From JAZMZS01 sp045586105 (GTDB taxonomy: Bacteria; Bacillota; Clostridia; Oscillospirales; CAG-272): a DNA stretch of 16,687 nucleotides. The stretch spans positions 1-16,687 of the forward strand of contig JAZMZS010000235.1 of the NCBI GenBank assembly GCA_045586105.1. The letters are read 5' to 3'. Position numbers and translations under genes: made by a program. Positions 7,101 through 12,983 of this stretch are shown in pieces; positions within the stretch are counted from its first letter, which is position 1; each line of letters starts with the position of its first letter. Below the pieces are notes generated by a model. It was not told the origin of the DNA. It did not search any database and worked only from the letters and a program-made list of their open reading frames with translations.

Positions 7101-8162
7101 TGGATCAAGTCCGACTGGGCAGAGCAGCTGACGAGCGGAGCGGGAACGTATACCGCCGACGGTGACGGATACCTTATTTATACCGCTACGGGAGAACGGG
7201 TGTCGGGCACATTTGATTCGACCATGACGGCAGAAGGAGTGCTTGACGGAGGCTTGATAGATTGCATTGCTTCGGGCGGAAGCTTCACTGCATGGAAGTA
7301 TGAAGATACAGTCATCTCCGACAAGACTGCCCTGTGGACAGATATTATTCCCGCACTTTCGGAAGGCGATGCCGAGATAACACTTACCGCACAGATAAGC
7401 GGTACTTCGACCGATCCCGATCCCGATCCCGATCCCGATCCCGATCCCATCTACAAGGTCAGTGTCGGTTACCGCATTCCCCTCAGCGCTGTTGAGAGCG
7501 CGGGATATCTCGGACTTTGGAAGCATACCGATACCGAAGGGAAGCTTTCCGTGCGCTTGGATCATTCTACCTCTGCCGACAGAGTGGGATATATCGATCC
7601 CGAGGCGGAATTTATCGTTACCGAGGTATACGAGGGCGCAGATTACCTCTGGGGTAAGCTGACCTATAACGGTGTCAGCGGCTGGTGTGCGCTCAGTCCC
7701 GAATGGTCTGAGCAGAAAACGAGCGGAGCGGGGACTTATACCGTCGATGCTGACGGATATCTTATTTACACAGCGAACGGTGAGAGAGTTACTGCCGAGC
7801 TTTCTTCCGATGACAGTATATCTAAGCTTCTCGATCCGGCGCTTATAGAACTTATGAAGGGTGGGATCACCCTCGACGGCTGGTCGGCTGACGGCAAGTA
7901 CATATCCGATCCCGAGGCGCTGCTCGGTGAGCTTGTTTCTTCTCCCGACGGAGTAGACGTGAGCGTCACGCTCGCAGCACGTATGACGGGAATCAGCGGC
8001 GACGCCGACGGAAACGGCACGGCGGACGAGCAGGATCTTCAGCTTCTCGTGAGATATCTTTCGGGATATGACGATAATCTCGCACTCGGCAACCTCGACG
8101 TGAACGGGGATGGGAAGATAAACACCCGCGACTTCATGCTTATCAAAAAAACCGTATCATAA
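4155..8162 (+). CDS. Secreted M23 (LytM) peptidase with EF-hand, five SH3b-like modules and a dockerin
   Basis: A 1335-residue exported protein. The ATG at 4155 is preferred: GGAGAG lies 4 nt upstream and a signal peptide follows (basic MKKHRFHR, hydrophobic core, likely cleavage after VSA, residue 28); the frame is open further upstream but that stretch holds a terminator and a promoter. The M23 endopeptidase domain (about 60-175) keeps its zinc and catalytic residues: H74-x3-D78, Y-A-H128, and H159-L-H161. An EF-hand loop (DTDGDGHLSYVE, 279-290) and a short LRR stub follow. Then come five ~190-residue modules, each an SH3b-like unit (LPLR..., WGK..Y.G..GW) plus a spacer domain, and a C-terminal dockerin with loops DADGNGTADEQD and DVNGDGKINTRD. 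M23 enzymes cut peptidoglycan cross-bridges and bacterial SH3 domains bind cell walls. The dockerin implies docking to a cohesin scaffold. Monocistronic. Confidence 0.92.
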   Translation: MKKHRFHRITALLLAILLAVPSIQAVSAEEELNVPEAVYDNYGRKPMLPIKGDLDIASIDYYYENKNDTLPGLHGGLDIICDKNTEIMAVFDGVVTLTQTGWGGGYGVNVVLEHTDSDGEKFYSRYAHLTSYKVNVGDKVTQGQVIGLSGSTGQSYTNHLHLEIYTSKNPTNLERSYTTKYLISLPASELARMSFYYQPINGEYNSQLRKFRLGSGGTCFERCVNEQMHDHISRYALYLEKFYNRSANSWDCRYYFDTEAEAGLFADPVLRDHVYKRYDTDGDGHLSYVEVMRVTVLDLRGLNITSLDGLDLFENLSSVLTGEGEVPLEPPSVVLPEAGDPAGTYSLTAGYRIDPAYVIDAGLLGLWEHIDDDGELPLRKNPVYNTDYAGAGIPHLGRFVVTETKTDATYTWGKTVYNGVEGWVIISNSAWTRQITSGKGVYTVDSEGYLTATATGERVKDLLDRNKTAASLFDVAEIDCLAEGKSITAWAYNGIIPAEGTKLTTVIEQLREADAEAVFDAYFGEVPASPVYGLEVQFRLPEEGRADLGALGAWRFNSNVKLRSSHSTDAEQLAVIPSGSSVIVTAVSYESDYLWGKVTYNGTEGWCALSEDWAEQLTSGFGRYAVNSDGFITRTDSGSIVKAVYRSDMTASELPDLSEMQLISGLYIFEGWSADGESIIDPDARLSDVFEKLKEADHEVTLSAVLSLDASPDLTVSYKLPAAYVRDAGLLGLWEHIDNNGELPLRVNPVRDENYAGAGIPHLGRFIVTETYTDAENTWGKTAFGGVSGWVIISNSTWTRQITSGEGTYTADGEGYLIYTATGERVQSALDAEMTAAAFFDGASIDCLKDTSEFVSWKYLGSPVSGTDTMLGDLFPSLALRKLSVTLTAEIKNKTVDPEPDAPHKLVVNYILPAGHVQDAGLAGLWMHTDTTDPLSIRAEYNAKSDKLGEIPPSTRFMITEAYDDGQYLWGKTTYGGVSGWCWIKSDWAEQLTSGAGTYTADGDGYLIYTATGERVSGTFDSTMTAEGVLDGGLIDCIASGGSFTAWKYEDTVISDKTALWTDIIPALSEGDAEITLTAQISGTSTDPDPDPDPDPDPIYKVSVGYRIPLSAVESAGYLGLWKHTDTEGKLSVRLDHSTSADRVGYIDPEAEFIVTEVYEGADYLWGKLTYNGVSGWCALSPEWSEQKTSGAGTYTVDADGYLIYTANGERVTAELSSDDSISKLLDPALIELMKGGITLDGWSADGKYISDPEALLGELVSSPDGVDVSVTLAARMTGISGDADGNGTADEQDLQLLVRYLSGYDDNLALGNLDVNGDGKINTRDFMLIKKTVS
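5232..7790 (+). repeat. Five tandem SH3b-like modules (~530-585 bp each)
   Basis: Units start near 5232, 5797, 6333, 6912 and 7497. Each has G-L-L/A/Y-G-L-W or a relative, then LxLR/LSVR, the W-G-K..Y-G/N-G-V.G-W core, and Y-T/A-V/A-D/N.D/E-G-Y/F. There are two flavours: units 1 and 3 end in WVIISNS.WTRQITSG, while units 2, 4 and 5 have WC.....W.EQ.TSG. Units 1 and 3 are nearly identical at DNA level. Confidence 0.8.
7413..7448 (+). repeat. Hexanucleotide tandem repeat GATCCC x6 encoding an Asp-Pro linker
   Basis: Six perfect GATCCC copies encode (Asp-Pro)6 between module 4 and module 5 of the M23 protein. Because the unit is 6 bp, slippage changes the linker by one Asp-Pro without a frameshift. 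Confidence 0.95.
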
Positions 8163-8203
8163 AAAATACCTCCCTTGCACCGTGCAAGGGAGGTATTCGT
8201 TTA
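8161..8203. terminator. Bidirectional terminator between the convergent M23 and ddh genes
   Basis: A 15-bp perfect stem (8165-8179 with 8183-8197; AATACCTCCCTTGCA / TGCAAGGGAGGTATT) has a 3-nt loop. The A-run at 8161-8166 becomes a T-run on the minus strand, so it best terminates ddh. On the plus strand only CGTTTAT follows, a weaker tail, for the M23 gene whose stop abuts it. Confidence 0.85.
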
Positions 8204-8206
8204 TGA

Positions 8207-9193
8207 TCAAAGAAGTGACGCTCTTATCTGCTCGGGAGTCTTGTTTATGATAAGCGCGGGAGGAACGTCAAATACCGTTTTTGCACCGCACTCGCCCATA
8301 GCTGAGAGTCTGTACGCAGCTCTTGCGTAAGCGATGATGACGCTTGCCGTGAATTCGGGGTTTGAGTCGAGCTTGAGCGAGTATTCGATAAGCTGCTTGT
8401 GCTGACCCTCAAGACCCGTTTTGCCGCTTCTGAGCACGAAGCCGCCGTGAGGAATGCCGCCGTGCTGCTCGCGCAGCTCCTCAAGCGAGATGAAGTGTAC
8501 GGTCGTGTCGTAATCGGCAAAGTAATTGGGCATGGTAACGATCTCACGCTCAATACGCTCGAGATCCGCTCCCTCCTCGGCTACGACGTAGCACTCGCGG
8601 GTATGCTTTTCTCTGGTGGTGAGAGTGGGATTTGAGCCGCTTCTTGCAGCCTCAAGCGCACTCTCTACGGGAACGGTGTACTGTCTAGCGTCAACAACAC
8701 CTTCGATGCGCCTTATCGCGTCCGAATGTCCCTGGCTGACGCCCTTGCCCCAGAAGGTATAGTCCGCACCGTCGGGAAGGACGTCGTTTCTGAGCATCCT
8801 CAGAAGCGAGAACATACCGGGATCCCAGCCTACCGAGATGATGCCTATCTTTCCGCTTTCCTTTGCCGCCGCATCCACGTTTGCAAAGTGCTCGGGAATA
8901 CGCGCGTGAGTGTCAAAGCTGTCAACAACGTTGAAGAGCTTAGCATAAGCGGGTGTCTGCTCGGGAAGGTCGGTAGCCGAGCCTCCGCAGAGTATCATAA
9001 CGTCTATCTTGTCCTTGTAAGCCTCCGCCTCGCTGACGTGGCATACGCGCACGCCCTCGGTCGCGATCTTGAGCGTTTCGGGTGCACGGCGGGTAAATAC
9101 CGCAACCAGCTCCATGTCGTCGTTCTGTCTTATTGCGCTCTCGATGCCGCGGCCGAGATTACCGTAGCCGAGAATGCCTATTCTGATGCTCAT
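8207..9193 (-). CDS. ddh: meso-Diaminopimelate dehydrogenase (DAPDH)
   Basis: Catalyses one-step NADPH-dependent reductive amination of L-2-amino-6-oxopimelate (open-chain tetrahydrodipicolinate) to meso-diaminopimelate, for peptidoglycan and lysine synthesis. 328 residues, close to the usual ~320-330. The ATG at 9193 is preferred over upstream in-frame codons because GGAGGA (9201-9206) sits 7 nt before it and the family N-terminus starts there (IRIGILGYGNLG). Visible: Rossmann GYGNLG (9-14), the FTRR segment (33-36) typical of NADPH 2'-phosphate binding, CGGSATDLPEQ, GWDPGMFS, FWGKGVSQGHSDAIRRI, TMPNYF, GIPHGG and LKLDSNPEFTASV, all hallmarks of DAPDH. It diverges from the SDR gene and converges on the M23 gene. 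No key residue appears missing. Confidence 0.96.
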   Translation of the reverse strand: MSIRIGILGYGNLGRGIESAIRQNDDMELVAVFTRRAPETLKIATEGVRVCHVSEAEAYKDKIDVMILCGGSATDLPEQTPAYAKLFNVVDSFDTHARIPEHFANVDAAAKESGKIGIISVGWDPGMFSLLRMLRNDVLPDGADYTFWGKGVSQGHSDAIRRIEGVVDARQYTVPVESALEAARSGSNPTLTTREKHTRECYVVAEEGADLERIEREIVTMPNYFADYDTTVHFISLEELREQHGGIPHGGFVLRSGKTGLEGQHKQLIEYSLKLDSNPEFTASVIIAYARAAYRLSAMGECGAKTVFDVPPALIINKTPEQIRASLL

Positions 9194-9233
9194 TTTTTTA
9201 TCCTCCGATAAAAAGAAAATTAAAAACAGGAAT

Positions 9234-9262
9234 ATTATACACGCAAAAGGACGAAACTGCAA
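9234..9262 (-). promoter_or_regulatory. Candidate promoter of ddh
   Basis: On the minus strand TATAAT (plus 9234-9239) lies 17 bp from TTGCAG (plus 9257-9262). The -10 is perfect and the -35 matches at only three positions. The predicted leader is about 35 nt. Confidence 0.55.
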
Positions 9263-9345
9263 TATCTGAGTGCAAACTTTTTTTGCGGAGTACCAAGAAA
9301 TTAAATATCATGTACATAAAAAGTGAGTTTTTCGGTATTATACTA

Positions 9346-9374
9346 TTGAAAAAAATCTATACATGAGGTATTAT
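9346..9374 (+). promoter_or_regulatory. Promoter of the SDR gene
   Basis: TTGAAA (9346-9351), a 17-bp spacer and TATTAT (9369-9374). The predicted start near 9381 gives a leader of about 45 nt before the ribosome binding site GGAGGT (9414-9419). TATACT at 9339-9344 is another possible -10 but lacks a -35. Confidence 0.65.
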
Positions 9375-9426
9375 AAAAGAGTACATTGTTAAAAAAATAA
9401 CCATCAAATTTACGGAGGTAAGACAA

Positions 9427-10230
9427 ATGGGATTCTTTACGGGTAAAACGGTCATCATCACGGGCGGCGGAAAGGCACCCGCGCTCAAGGACGGGTCAGC
9501 CGGCTCTATCGGCTACGGAATAGCTATCGCCTTTGCAAAGGAAGGGGCTAATCTCGTTCTCACGGGCAGAAACGAGCAGAAGCTCATCGACGCCAAGACC
9601 GAGCTTGAGGCGGAATACGGAATAAAGGTGCTTGCAGTTCCCGCCGATATAAACGCAGGAGACGACAACGAGGCAACGGTTGCCCGCGTAGTTGAGAAGA
9701 CTATCGCGGAGCTCGGACGTATCGACGTTCTTATCAACAACGCACAGGCATCGGCGTCGGGCGTTACTCTTGACAAGCACACCACCGAGCAGTTCGACCT
9801 CGCTATTTATTCGGGACTCTATTCTACCTTCTATTATATGAAGGCGTGCTACCCATACCTTAAGGAAGTAAAGGGCTCGGTCATCAACTTCGCATCGGGT
9901 GCAGGGCTTTTCGGTAACTTCGGTCAGTGCTCCTACGCAGCCGCAAAGGAAGGCATCAGAGGACTTACCAGAGTAGCCGCTACCGAATGGGGCAAGGACG
10001 GTATCAACGTAAATATTATCTGCCCTCTCGCTTGGACGAGCCAGCTCGAGAAGTGGGCAGAGTACAACCCCGAGGCGTTCAAGGCAAACGTCCATATGCC
10101 TCCGATGGGACACTTCGGCAATTCCGAGGCGGAGATAGGCAGAGTCTGCGTTCAGATCGCAGGCCCCGACTTCAAGTATATGTCGGGCGAGACGATCACC
10201 CTCGAGGGCGGACTCGGTCAGAGACCTTAA
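9427..10230 (+). CDS. Short-chain dehydrogenase/reductase (SDR) oxidoreductase
   Basis: A 267-residue classical SDR, cytosolic, NAD(P)H-dependent; the substrate is unknown. GGAGGT sits 7 nt before the ATG. Visible: a Rossmann cofactor loop starting TGGG (12-15), with about ten extra residues (KAPALKDGSA) before GSIGYG (26-31); LTGRN (45-49), whose Arg hints at NADP(H); NNAQ (104-107) instead of NNAG; catalytic Ser157, Tyr170 and Lys174 in the Y-A-A-A-K motif; and a C-terminal SGETITLEGG strand typical of FabG-like SDRs. The gene has its own promoter and terminator, so it appears to be transcribed alone. Neighbouring ddh is divergent, and a functional link is not shown. FabG-like ketoreductase or hydroxysteroid-type activity are possibilities the sequence cannot separate. 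Confidence 0.92.
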   Translation: MGFFTGKTVIITGGGKAPALKDGSAGSIGYGIAIAFAKEGANLVLTGRNEQKLIDAKTELEAEYGIKVLAVPADINAGDDNEATVARVVEKTIAELGRIDVLINNAQASASGVTLDKHTTEQFDLAIYSGLYSTFYYMKACYPYLKEVKGSVINFASGAGLFGNFGQCSYAAAKEGIRGLTRVAATEWGKDGINVNIICPLAWTSQLEKWAEYNPEAFKANVHMPPMGHFGNSEAEIGRVCVQIAGPDFKYMSGETITLEGGLGQRP

Positions 10231-10244
10231 GCTTGTATAAAACG

Positions 10245-10275
10245 AAAAAGCACCCTGCGAGGGTGCTTTTTTGTT
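10245..10275. terminator. Bidirectional terminator between the SDR gene and the kinase operon
   Basis: A 12-bp stem (10245-10256 AAAAAGCACCCT with 10260-10271) with loop GCG. On the plus strand it continues into TTGTTTTT; on the minus strand it ends in TTTTTCGTTTTA. It serves both convergent units. Confidence 0.88.
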
Positions 10276-10317
10276 TTTAGATAAAAGATAATAGAAAATT
10301 AAATATGAGACACACCC

Positions 10318-11019
10318 TTATAAGGCTGACCATAGCTCGGCTGCACTCTGATAGCGCTCGGCGGGACTTATCGACGTGCACTTACGAACGATCCTGCCCG
10401 ACCTGCCCGTTGCAATGCTCACGGTCGGATGCTGTCCTGTCAGCATCACGTTGTACAGCACTCCGACGGCGTAAATATCCGTCCGTGCATCCGTCTGAGA
10501 AAGTCCCAGCTGCTCGGGCGACGCATAGCCCACGGTGCCCATAATAACCGTATCCCTGCTTGCATCCGATTCCAGCCTTGAGGCGTTAAGATCTATCAGC
10601 ACTACACGTCCCGAATTATCGATCATTACGTTCTCGGGCTTTACGTCTCGGTGAATTATACCGCGTTCGTGCAAGACCGTCAATGCGTCACAAACACCGA
10701 AAAGCACCTTGCGCGCACCCGAAGGGCGGTATTTTTCAGTTTCCATTACCTGTGCAACGGTGATCCCGTCAATAAATTCCTCGAGCACGATCTGACCGTC
10801 GTCCATCTCGATAACCTCGTAGATCTCGGGAAGATTCGCGCATCGGATATTCAGTAATTTTTCGTAAGCAGCAAGAGCACGGGGAAAGCTTCGCAAAACA
10901 AGCTCCTTCTCGTTTTTCTTGTTTCGCAGCCGCAAGACCTCACAGCCGTTTTTTTGGCTCAGCACCGTTACGAGCGAGTATATTTGAAGGATATTTTCTA
11001 TGTATTCGGACCGTTTCAT
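10318..11019 (-). CDS. Ser/Thr protein kinase-like protein (Hanks type, compact)
   Basis: 233 residues, a kinase domain alone with no membrane helix. The C-lobe is well kept: HRDVKPEN (123-130, catalytic D125, metal-binding N130), D143 in an unusual D-L-N replacing D-F-G, activation loop ending GTVGYASPEQ (161-170), DIYAVG (181-186) and the subdomain XI Arg (PAERY, R222). The N-lobe is degenerate: the glycine loop keeps a single Gly (QKNGCEV) and the position of the ATP-anchoring Lys reads V-L-R43. Glu53 (A-Y-E-K-L) may be the helix-C Glu. It is probably active but could be a weak or pseudo-kinase. It is the last gene of a three-gene operon; its ribosome binding site GTGAGG overlaps the TGA of the preceding gene (7-nt gap between genes), implying translational coupling. 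The likely role is the cytosolic output of the membrane protein encoded just upstream. Confidence 0.9.
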   Translation of the reverse strand: MKRSEYIENILQIYSLVTVLSQKNGCEVLRLRNKKNEKELVLRSFPRALAAYEKLLNIRCANLPEIYEVIEMDDGQIVLEEFIDGITVAQVMETEKYRPSGARKVLFGVCDALTVLHERGIIHRDVKPENVMIDNSGRVVLIDLNASRLESDASRDTVIMGTVGYASPEQLGLSQTDARTDIYAVGVLYNVMLTGQHPTVSIATGRSGRIVRKCTSISPAERYQSAAELWSAL

Positions 11020-11026
11020 TTTTGCC

Positions 11027-12439
11027 TCACTCTAACGTTATGGTGTATTTGTAGCAATCCTTGGGTACTTGTAAGGTTATACATGCATCGTAGGTTTTTA
11101 TCATCGTTAAATCGATCGGAGCATAGCCGGAATCTCTCCCCCAATTTCCGCCTCCGTTGTAATAATTTAAGCTGACTTCCTGATTCAAAATTCCGGTACC
11201 GAGTTTATCAACATGAATGGCAAGATAAACGCATACGATCCAATCCATGCCGTTCGGGCTCTCTTCTATCGTATAGGTACACATAACGATCGAAATCGAG
11301 TCGTTAATTTTTGTACCGCGCGACGGACCTGAGATGACGACGTTTCCCTGCTGTCCGCACATCCTACAGTATGGCAAAGAATCACTCGGCTCATAGTTGT
11401 GGCTTCTCGGCGGGATCATTTCTGCCGGGACAGTGATCAGATGGCAAACCCGGCAATAGCTTTCTCCCGTCCAGCCATAGAATAAACAGGTAGGGGGGTC
11501 ACCAAGGGACTCCACGATCTGGTGCTCTCCCAATCCTCCGGATTCGAAGGTTTCCTCACCTGCCTCACCGCAAGCACAGGAATAGCAGTAGACGGCAGAG
11601 TTCATACAATCCGCTTCCTTCACCAGATATTCTTCTGCCGTATTTTGCACGGTATAGCTGTGGGTATGAGTCGGCGGAAACGCTCCGCAGACCGAGCAGG
11701 GAGCGAGCGGGTCTTCGGGATCAAAATCATGTCCTGATGCGGGAATGCTTTGCTGAGGGACTAAAACGGTAAGGCAGACCGAACAATGCTTACCCTCGGT
11801 CATGCCGGGGGTAACGCACCCCGCACCGTAACCCTCGACCGTTACGACGGTGTGCTCTCCGGGTTCTCCGTAAGAGAAGGTCAAGCTGCCCGCCTCACCG
11901 CAAACGCAGGAATAATAGTAAACGGCAGGTGACGTACAGGAGGCTTGCTCCTTCAGATATACGGCAGCCATGCTTTGCTCGGAAAAGCTGTGAACGTGAG
12001 TCGGTTCGGTGTCGGCTGACGTATCCGAGTGCCCCGTCTGCACCGATGGCGGAGCGGTGTCGGCTGACGTATCCGAGGGCTCCGTCTGCACCGATGGCGG
12101 AGCGGTGTCGGCTGACGTATCCGAGGGCTCGGTCTGCACCGATGGCGGAGCGGTGTCGGGTAACGTATCGGCCGAAGGATCGGTCTGCACGGAAGACGGT
12201 TCGGTGTCGGGCGTCGTATCACCCGACGGAGTACCGACACCCGCTGCGCGCTGTATGCCGAGCAGTACGCAAGCGAGTATTAAAAGGATCGCAACTATAG
12301 CACAGGTGATCGCTGCCGGGTGCATTTTTTTCTTTTGGCGGGGAGGTAAAAACTCCTTTTCCGTCAGAGACTGCATGCAGCAGAGACAGAAACGGGCAGA
12401 ATCTTCGATGTCGGCACCGCAAAACGGACATTTTTTCAT
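11027..12439 (-). CDS. Zinc-ribbon, single-TM protein with extracellular Cys/His-repeat ectodomain
   Basis: 470 residues. I chose the ATG at 12439 because it overlaps the TAA of the upstream gene (TAATG) and begins the zinc ribbon; an upstream in-frame start at 12505 would sit inside that gene. Order: N-terminal zinc ribbon (C4-x2-C7, C18-x2-C21), basic RQKKK, one TM helix (about 42-63, N-inside), a low-complexity Pro/Ser/Thr/Asp stalk built from 16-residue repeats (about 80-145), then two Cys/His modules each with a C-x8-C-x-C knot, the motif C-x10-C-x2-C-x14-H (AGC...GH and PTC...SH) and a final C-x2-C, and a C-terminal, probably beta-rich domain of about 100 residues. The Cys/His motif matches the repeats of the secreted LRR/dockerin proteins in this window. 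Inferred role: a transmembrane sensor or anchor partnered with the kinase encoded next. I know no named family for the whole protein. Confidence 0.87.
   Translation of the reverse strand: MKKCPFCGADIEDSARFCLCCMQSLTEKEFLPPRQKKKMHPAAITCAIVAILLILACVLLGIQRAAGVGTPSGDTTPDTEPSSVQTDPSADTLPDTAPPSVQTEPSDTSADTAPPSVQTEPSDTSADTAPPSVQTGHSDTSADTEPTHVHSFSEQSMAAVYLKEQASCTSPAVYYYSCVCGEAGSLTFSYGEPGEHTVVTVEGYGAGCVTPGMTEGKHCSVCLTVLVPQQSIPASGHDFDPEDPLAPCSVCGAFPPTHTHSYTVQNTAEEYLVKEADCMNSAVYCYSCACGEAGEETFESGGLGEHQIVESLGDPPTCLFYGWTGESYCRVCHLITVPAEMIPPRSHNYEPSDSLPYCRMCGQQGNVVISGPSRGTKINDSISIVMCTYTIEESPNGMDWIVCVYLAIHVDKLGTGILNQEVSLNYYNGGGNWGRDSGYAPIDLTMIKTYDACITLQVPKDCYKYTITLE
12007..12201 (-). repeat. 48-bp tandem repeats encoding the stalk of the membrane protein
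   Basis: Units start (plus coordinates) at 12007, 12055, 12103 and 12151; the fourth is 51 bp, and a diverged fifth begins at 12202. Each encodes a 16-residue Ser/Thr/Pro/Asp-rich unit like PSDTSADTAPPSVQTE. Units 2 and 3 are nearly identical, so copy number probably varies between strains. Confidence 0.9.
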
Positions 12440-12858
12440 TACAAGGTATCCAGATCGTATCCGTACAGCATCTCGTTGATCTCTACGACGGACAATCCCT
12501 TGCAAAAGCCGTAAAGAACTATGCTGTCAAAGGGTTTTTTTACGTATAGCTGCGTGTATCCCGCACTCTTGAGCAGCATTTGCACCTCGTCGATGTTCAG
12601 CCCCATGCTGACGGCGAGGCATAGCAGTTTATTTCGCTCGGGAACGCGAACGCCCGAAAAGATCTGATAACCGTAGACCTCGGACAGCTCGGCGTTTCTG
12701 ATGACCTTGGATTTGTGCAGTCCCTTGCTCTGCAAAAGCTCCGAAAGAAGCTCGGAAAGGTCAGCCGAGATCATATATTCCTTGTTTTCGTTATAAAAAG
12801 TTTGAAAGTCCTGACAGAGCCCGAGCTCCTTCACGATTTCTGACGTGTCCTTCTCCAT
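12439..12858 (-). CDS. XRE-like helix-turn-helix protein
   Basis: 139 residues, probably cytosolic. The ATG at 12858 follows AAGGGG (plus 12865-12870) at good spacing. Residues about 35-100 show the pattern of a Cro/C1-type HTH: LSELLSELLQSKGL, a K-S-K-V-I-R-x-A-E-L helix, then V-Y-G-Y-Q-I-F-S-G-x-R-x-P-x-R-N-K-L-L and GLNIDEVQMLLKSAGY. A short C-terminal extension (about 105-139, ending LYGYDLDTL) is unlike standard XRE repressors. It is the first gene of the operon with the zinc-ribbon/TM protein (1-nt TAATG overlap) and the kinase. A plausible function is a DNA-binding regulator of its own operon and the divergent one, modified by the kinase; the dyad at 12936-12952 is a candidate operator. 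The HTH fold is assigned from pattern only, and it could instead be a protein-interaction adaptor. Confidence 0.85.
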   Translation of the reverse strand: MEKDTSEIVKELGLCQDFQTFYNENKEYMISADLSELLSELLQSKGLHKSKVIRNAELSEVYGYQIFSGVRVPERNKLLCLAVSMGLNIDEVQMLLKSAGYTQLYVKKPFDSIVLYGFCKGLSVVEINEMLYGYDLDTL

Positions 12859-12883
12859 GATAACCCCTTATTTTACAATTTTT

Positions 12884-12923
12884 TTAAGTATATCACAATC
12901 GGATTAAGTATATCACAATCGGA
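12884..12923. repeat. Two perfect 20-bp tandem repeats over the minus-strand -10 region
   Basis: The 20-bp unit TTAAGTATATCACAATCGGA lies at 12884-12903 and 12904-12923. Each copy carries the minus-strand -10 hexamer TATACT, but only the copy at 12907-12912 has a -35 at 17 bp. Confidence 0.9.
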
Positions 12924-12935
12924 AAAATTAGTCAA
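12907..12935 (-). promoter_or_regulatory. Promoter of the HTH / membrane protein / kinase operon
   Basis: On the minus strand TTGACT (plus 12930-12935), a 17-bp spacer and TATACT (plus 12907-12912). The predicted start near 12900 gives a leader of about 40 nt. The -35 directly abuts the 8-1-8 dyad at 12936. Confidence 0.8.
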
Positions 12936-12952
12936 CTATGCTGTCAGCATAG
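12936..12952. promoter_or_regulatory. Candidate operator: perfect 8-1-8 inverted repeat between divergent promoters
   Basis: CTATGCTG-T-CAGCATAG is a perfect dyad with one central base. It lies exactly between the minus-strand -35 (12930-12935) and the candidate plus-strand -35 (12951-12956, overlapped by 2 bp). The geometry suits a dimeric regulator acting on both promoters. The HTH protein encoded 80 bp away is the obvious candidate. Confidence 0.6.
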
Positions 12953-12979
12953 GACATTTTCAGATAAAGCAACTATAAT
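12951..12979 (+). promoter_or_regulatory. Candidate distal promoter of the 13098-16347 unit
   Basis: AGGACA (12951-12956), a 17-bp spacer and TATAAT (12974-12979). The -10 is perfect and the -35 matches at four of six positions. The leader would be about 112 nt and carry the 22-bp direct repeats. Confidence 0.5.
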
Positions 12980-12983
12980 TAAT

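Noticed and set aside
7014..7565. Minus-strand frame with a Gly-Ile repeat
   Set aside because: It is the antisense reading of the GATCCC repeat that encodes the Asp-Pro linker on the plus strand.
9194..9262. Upstream in-frame extension of ddh encoding a hydrophobic leader
   Set aside because: It would place the ribosome binding site and promoter inside the gene, and the enzyme is cytosolic with its Rossmann motif directly after the ATG at 9193.
9496..10113. 205-codon minus-strand frame opposite the SDR gene
   Set aside because: It is a shadow of a complete SDR with all catalytic motifs, and has no start signals of its own.
10651..10857. Plus-strand small frame opposite the kinase gene
   Set aside because: Antisense shadow of the conserved HRDVKPEN region, with no independent evidence.
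12007..12201. 48-bp repeats as a possible CRISPR or iteron array
   Set aside because: The units are directly abutting and encode an in-frame 16-residue protein repeat.
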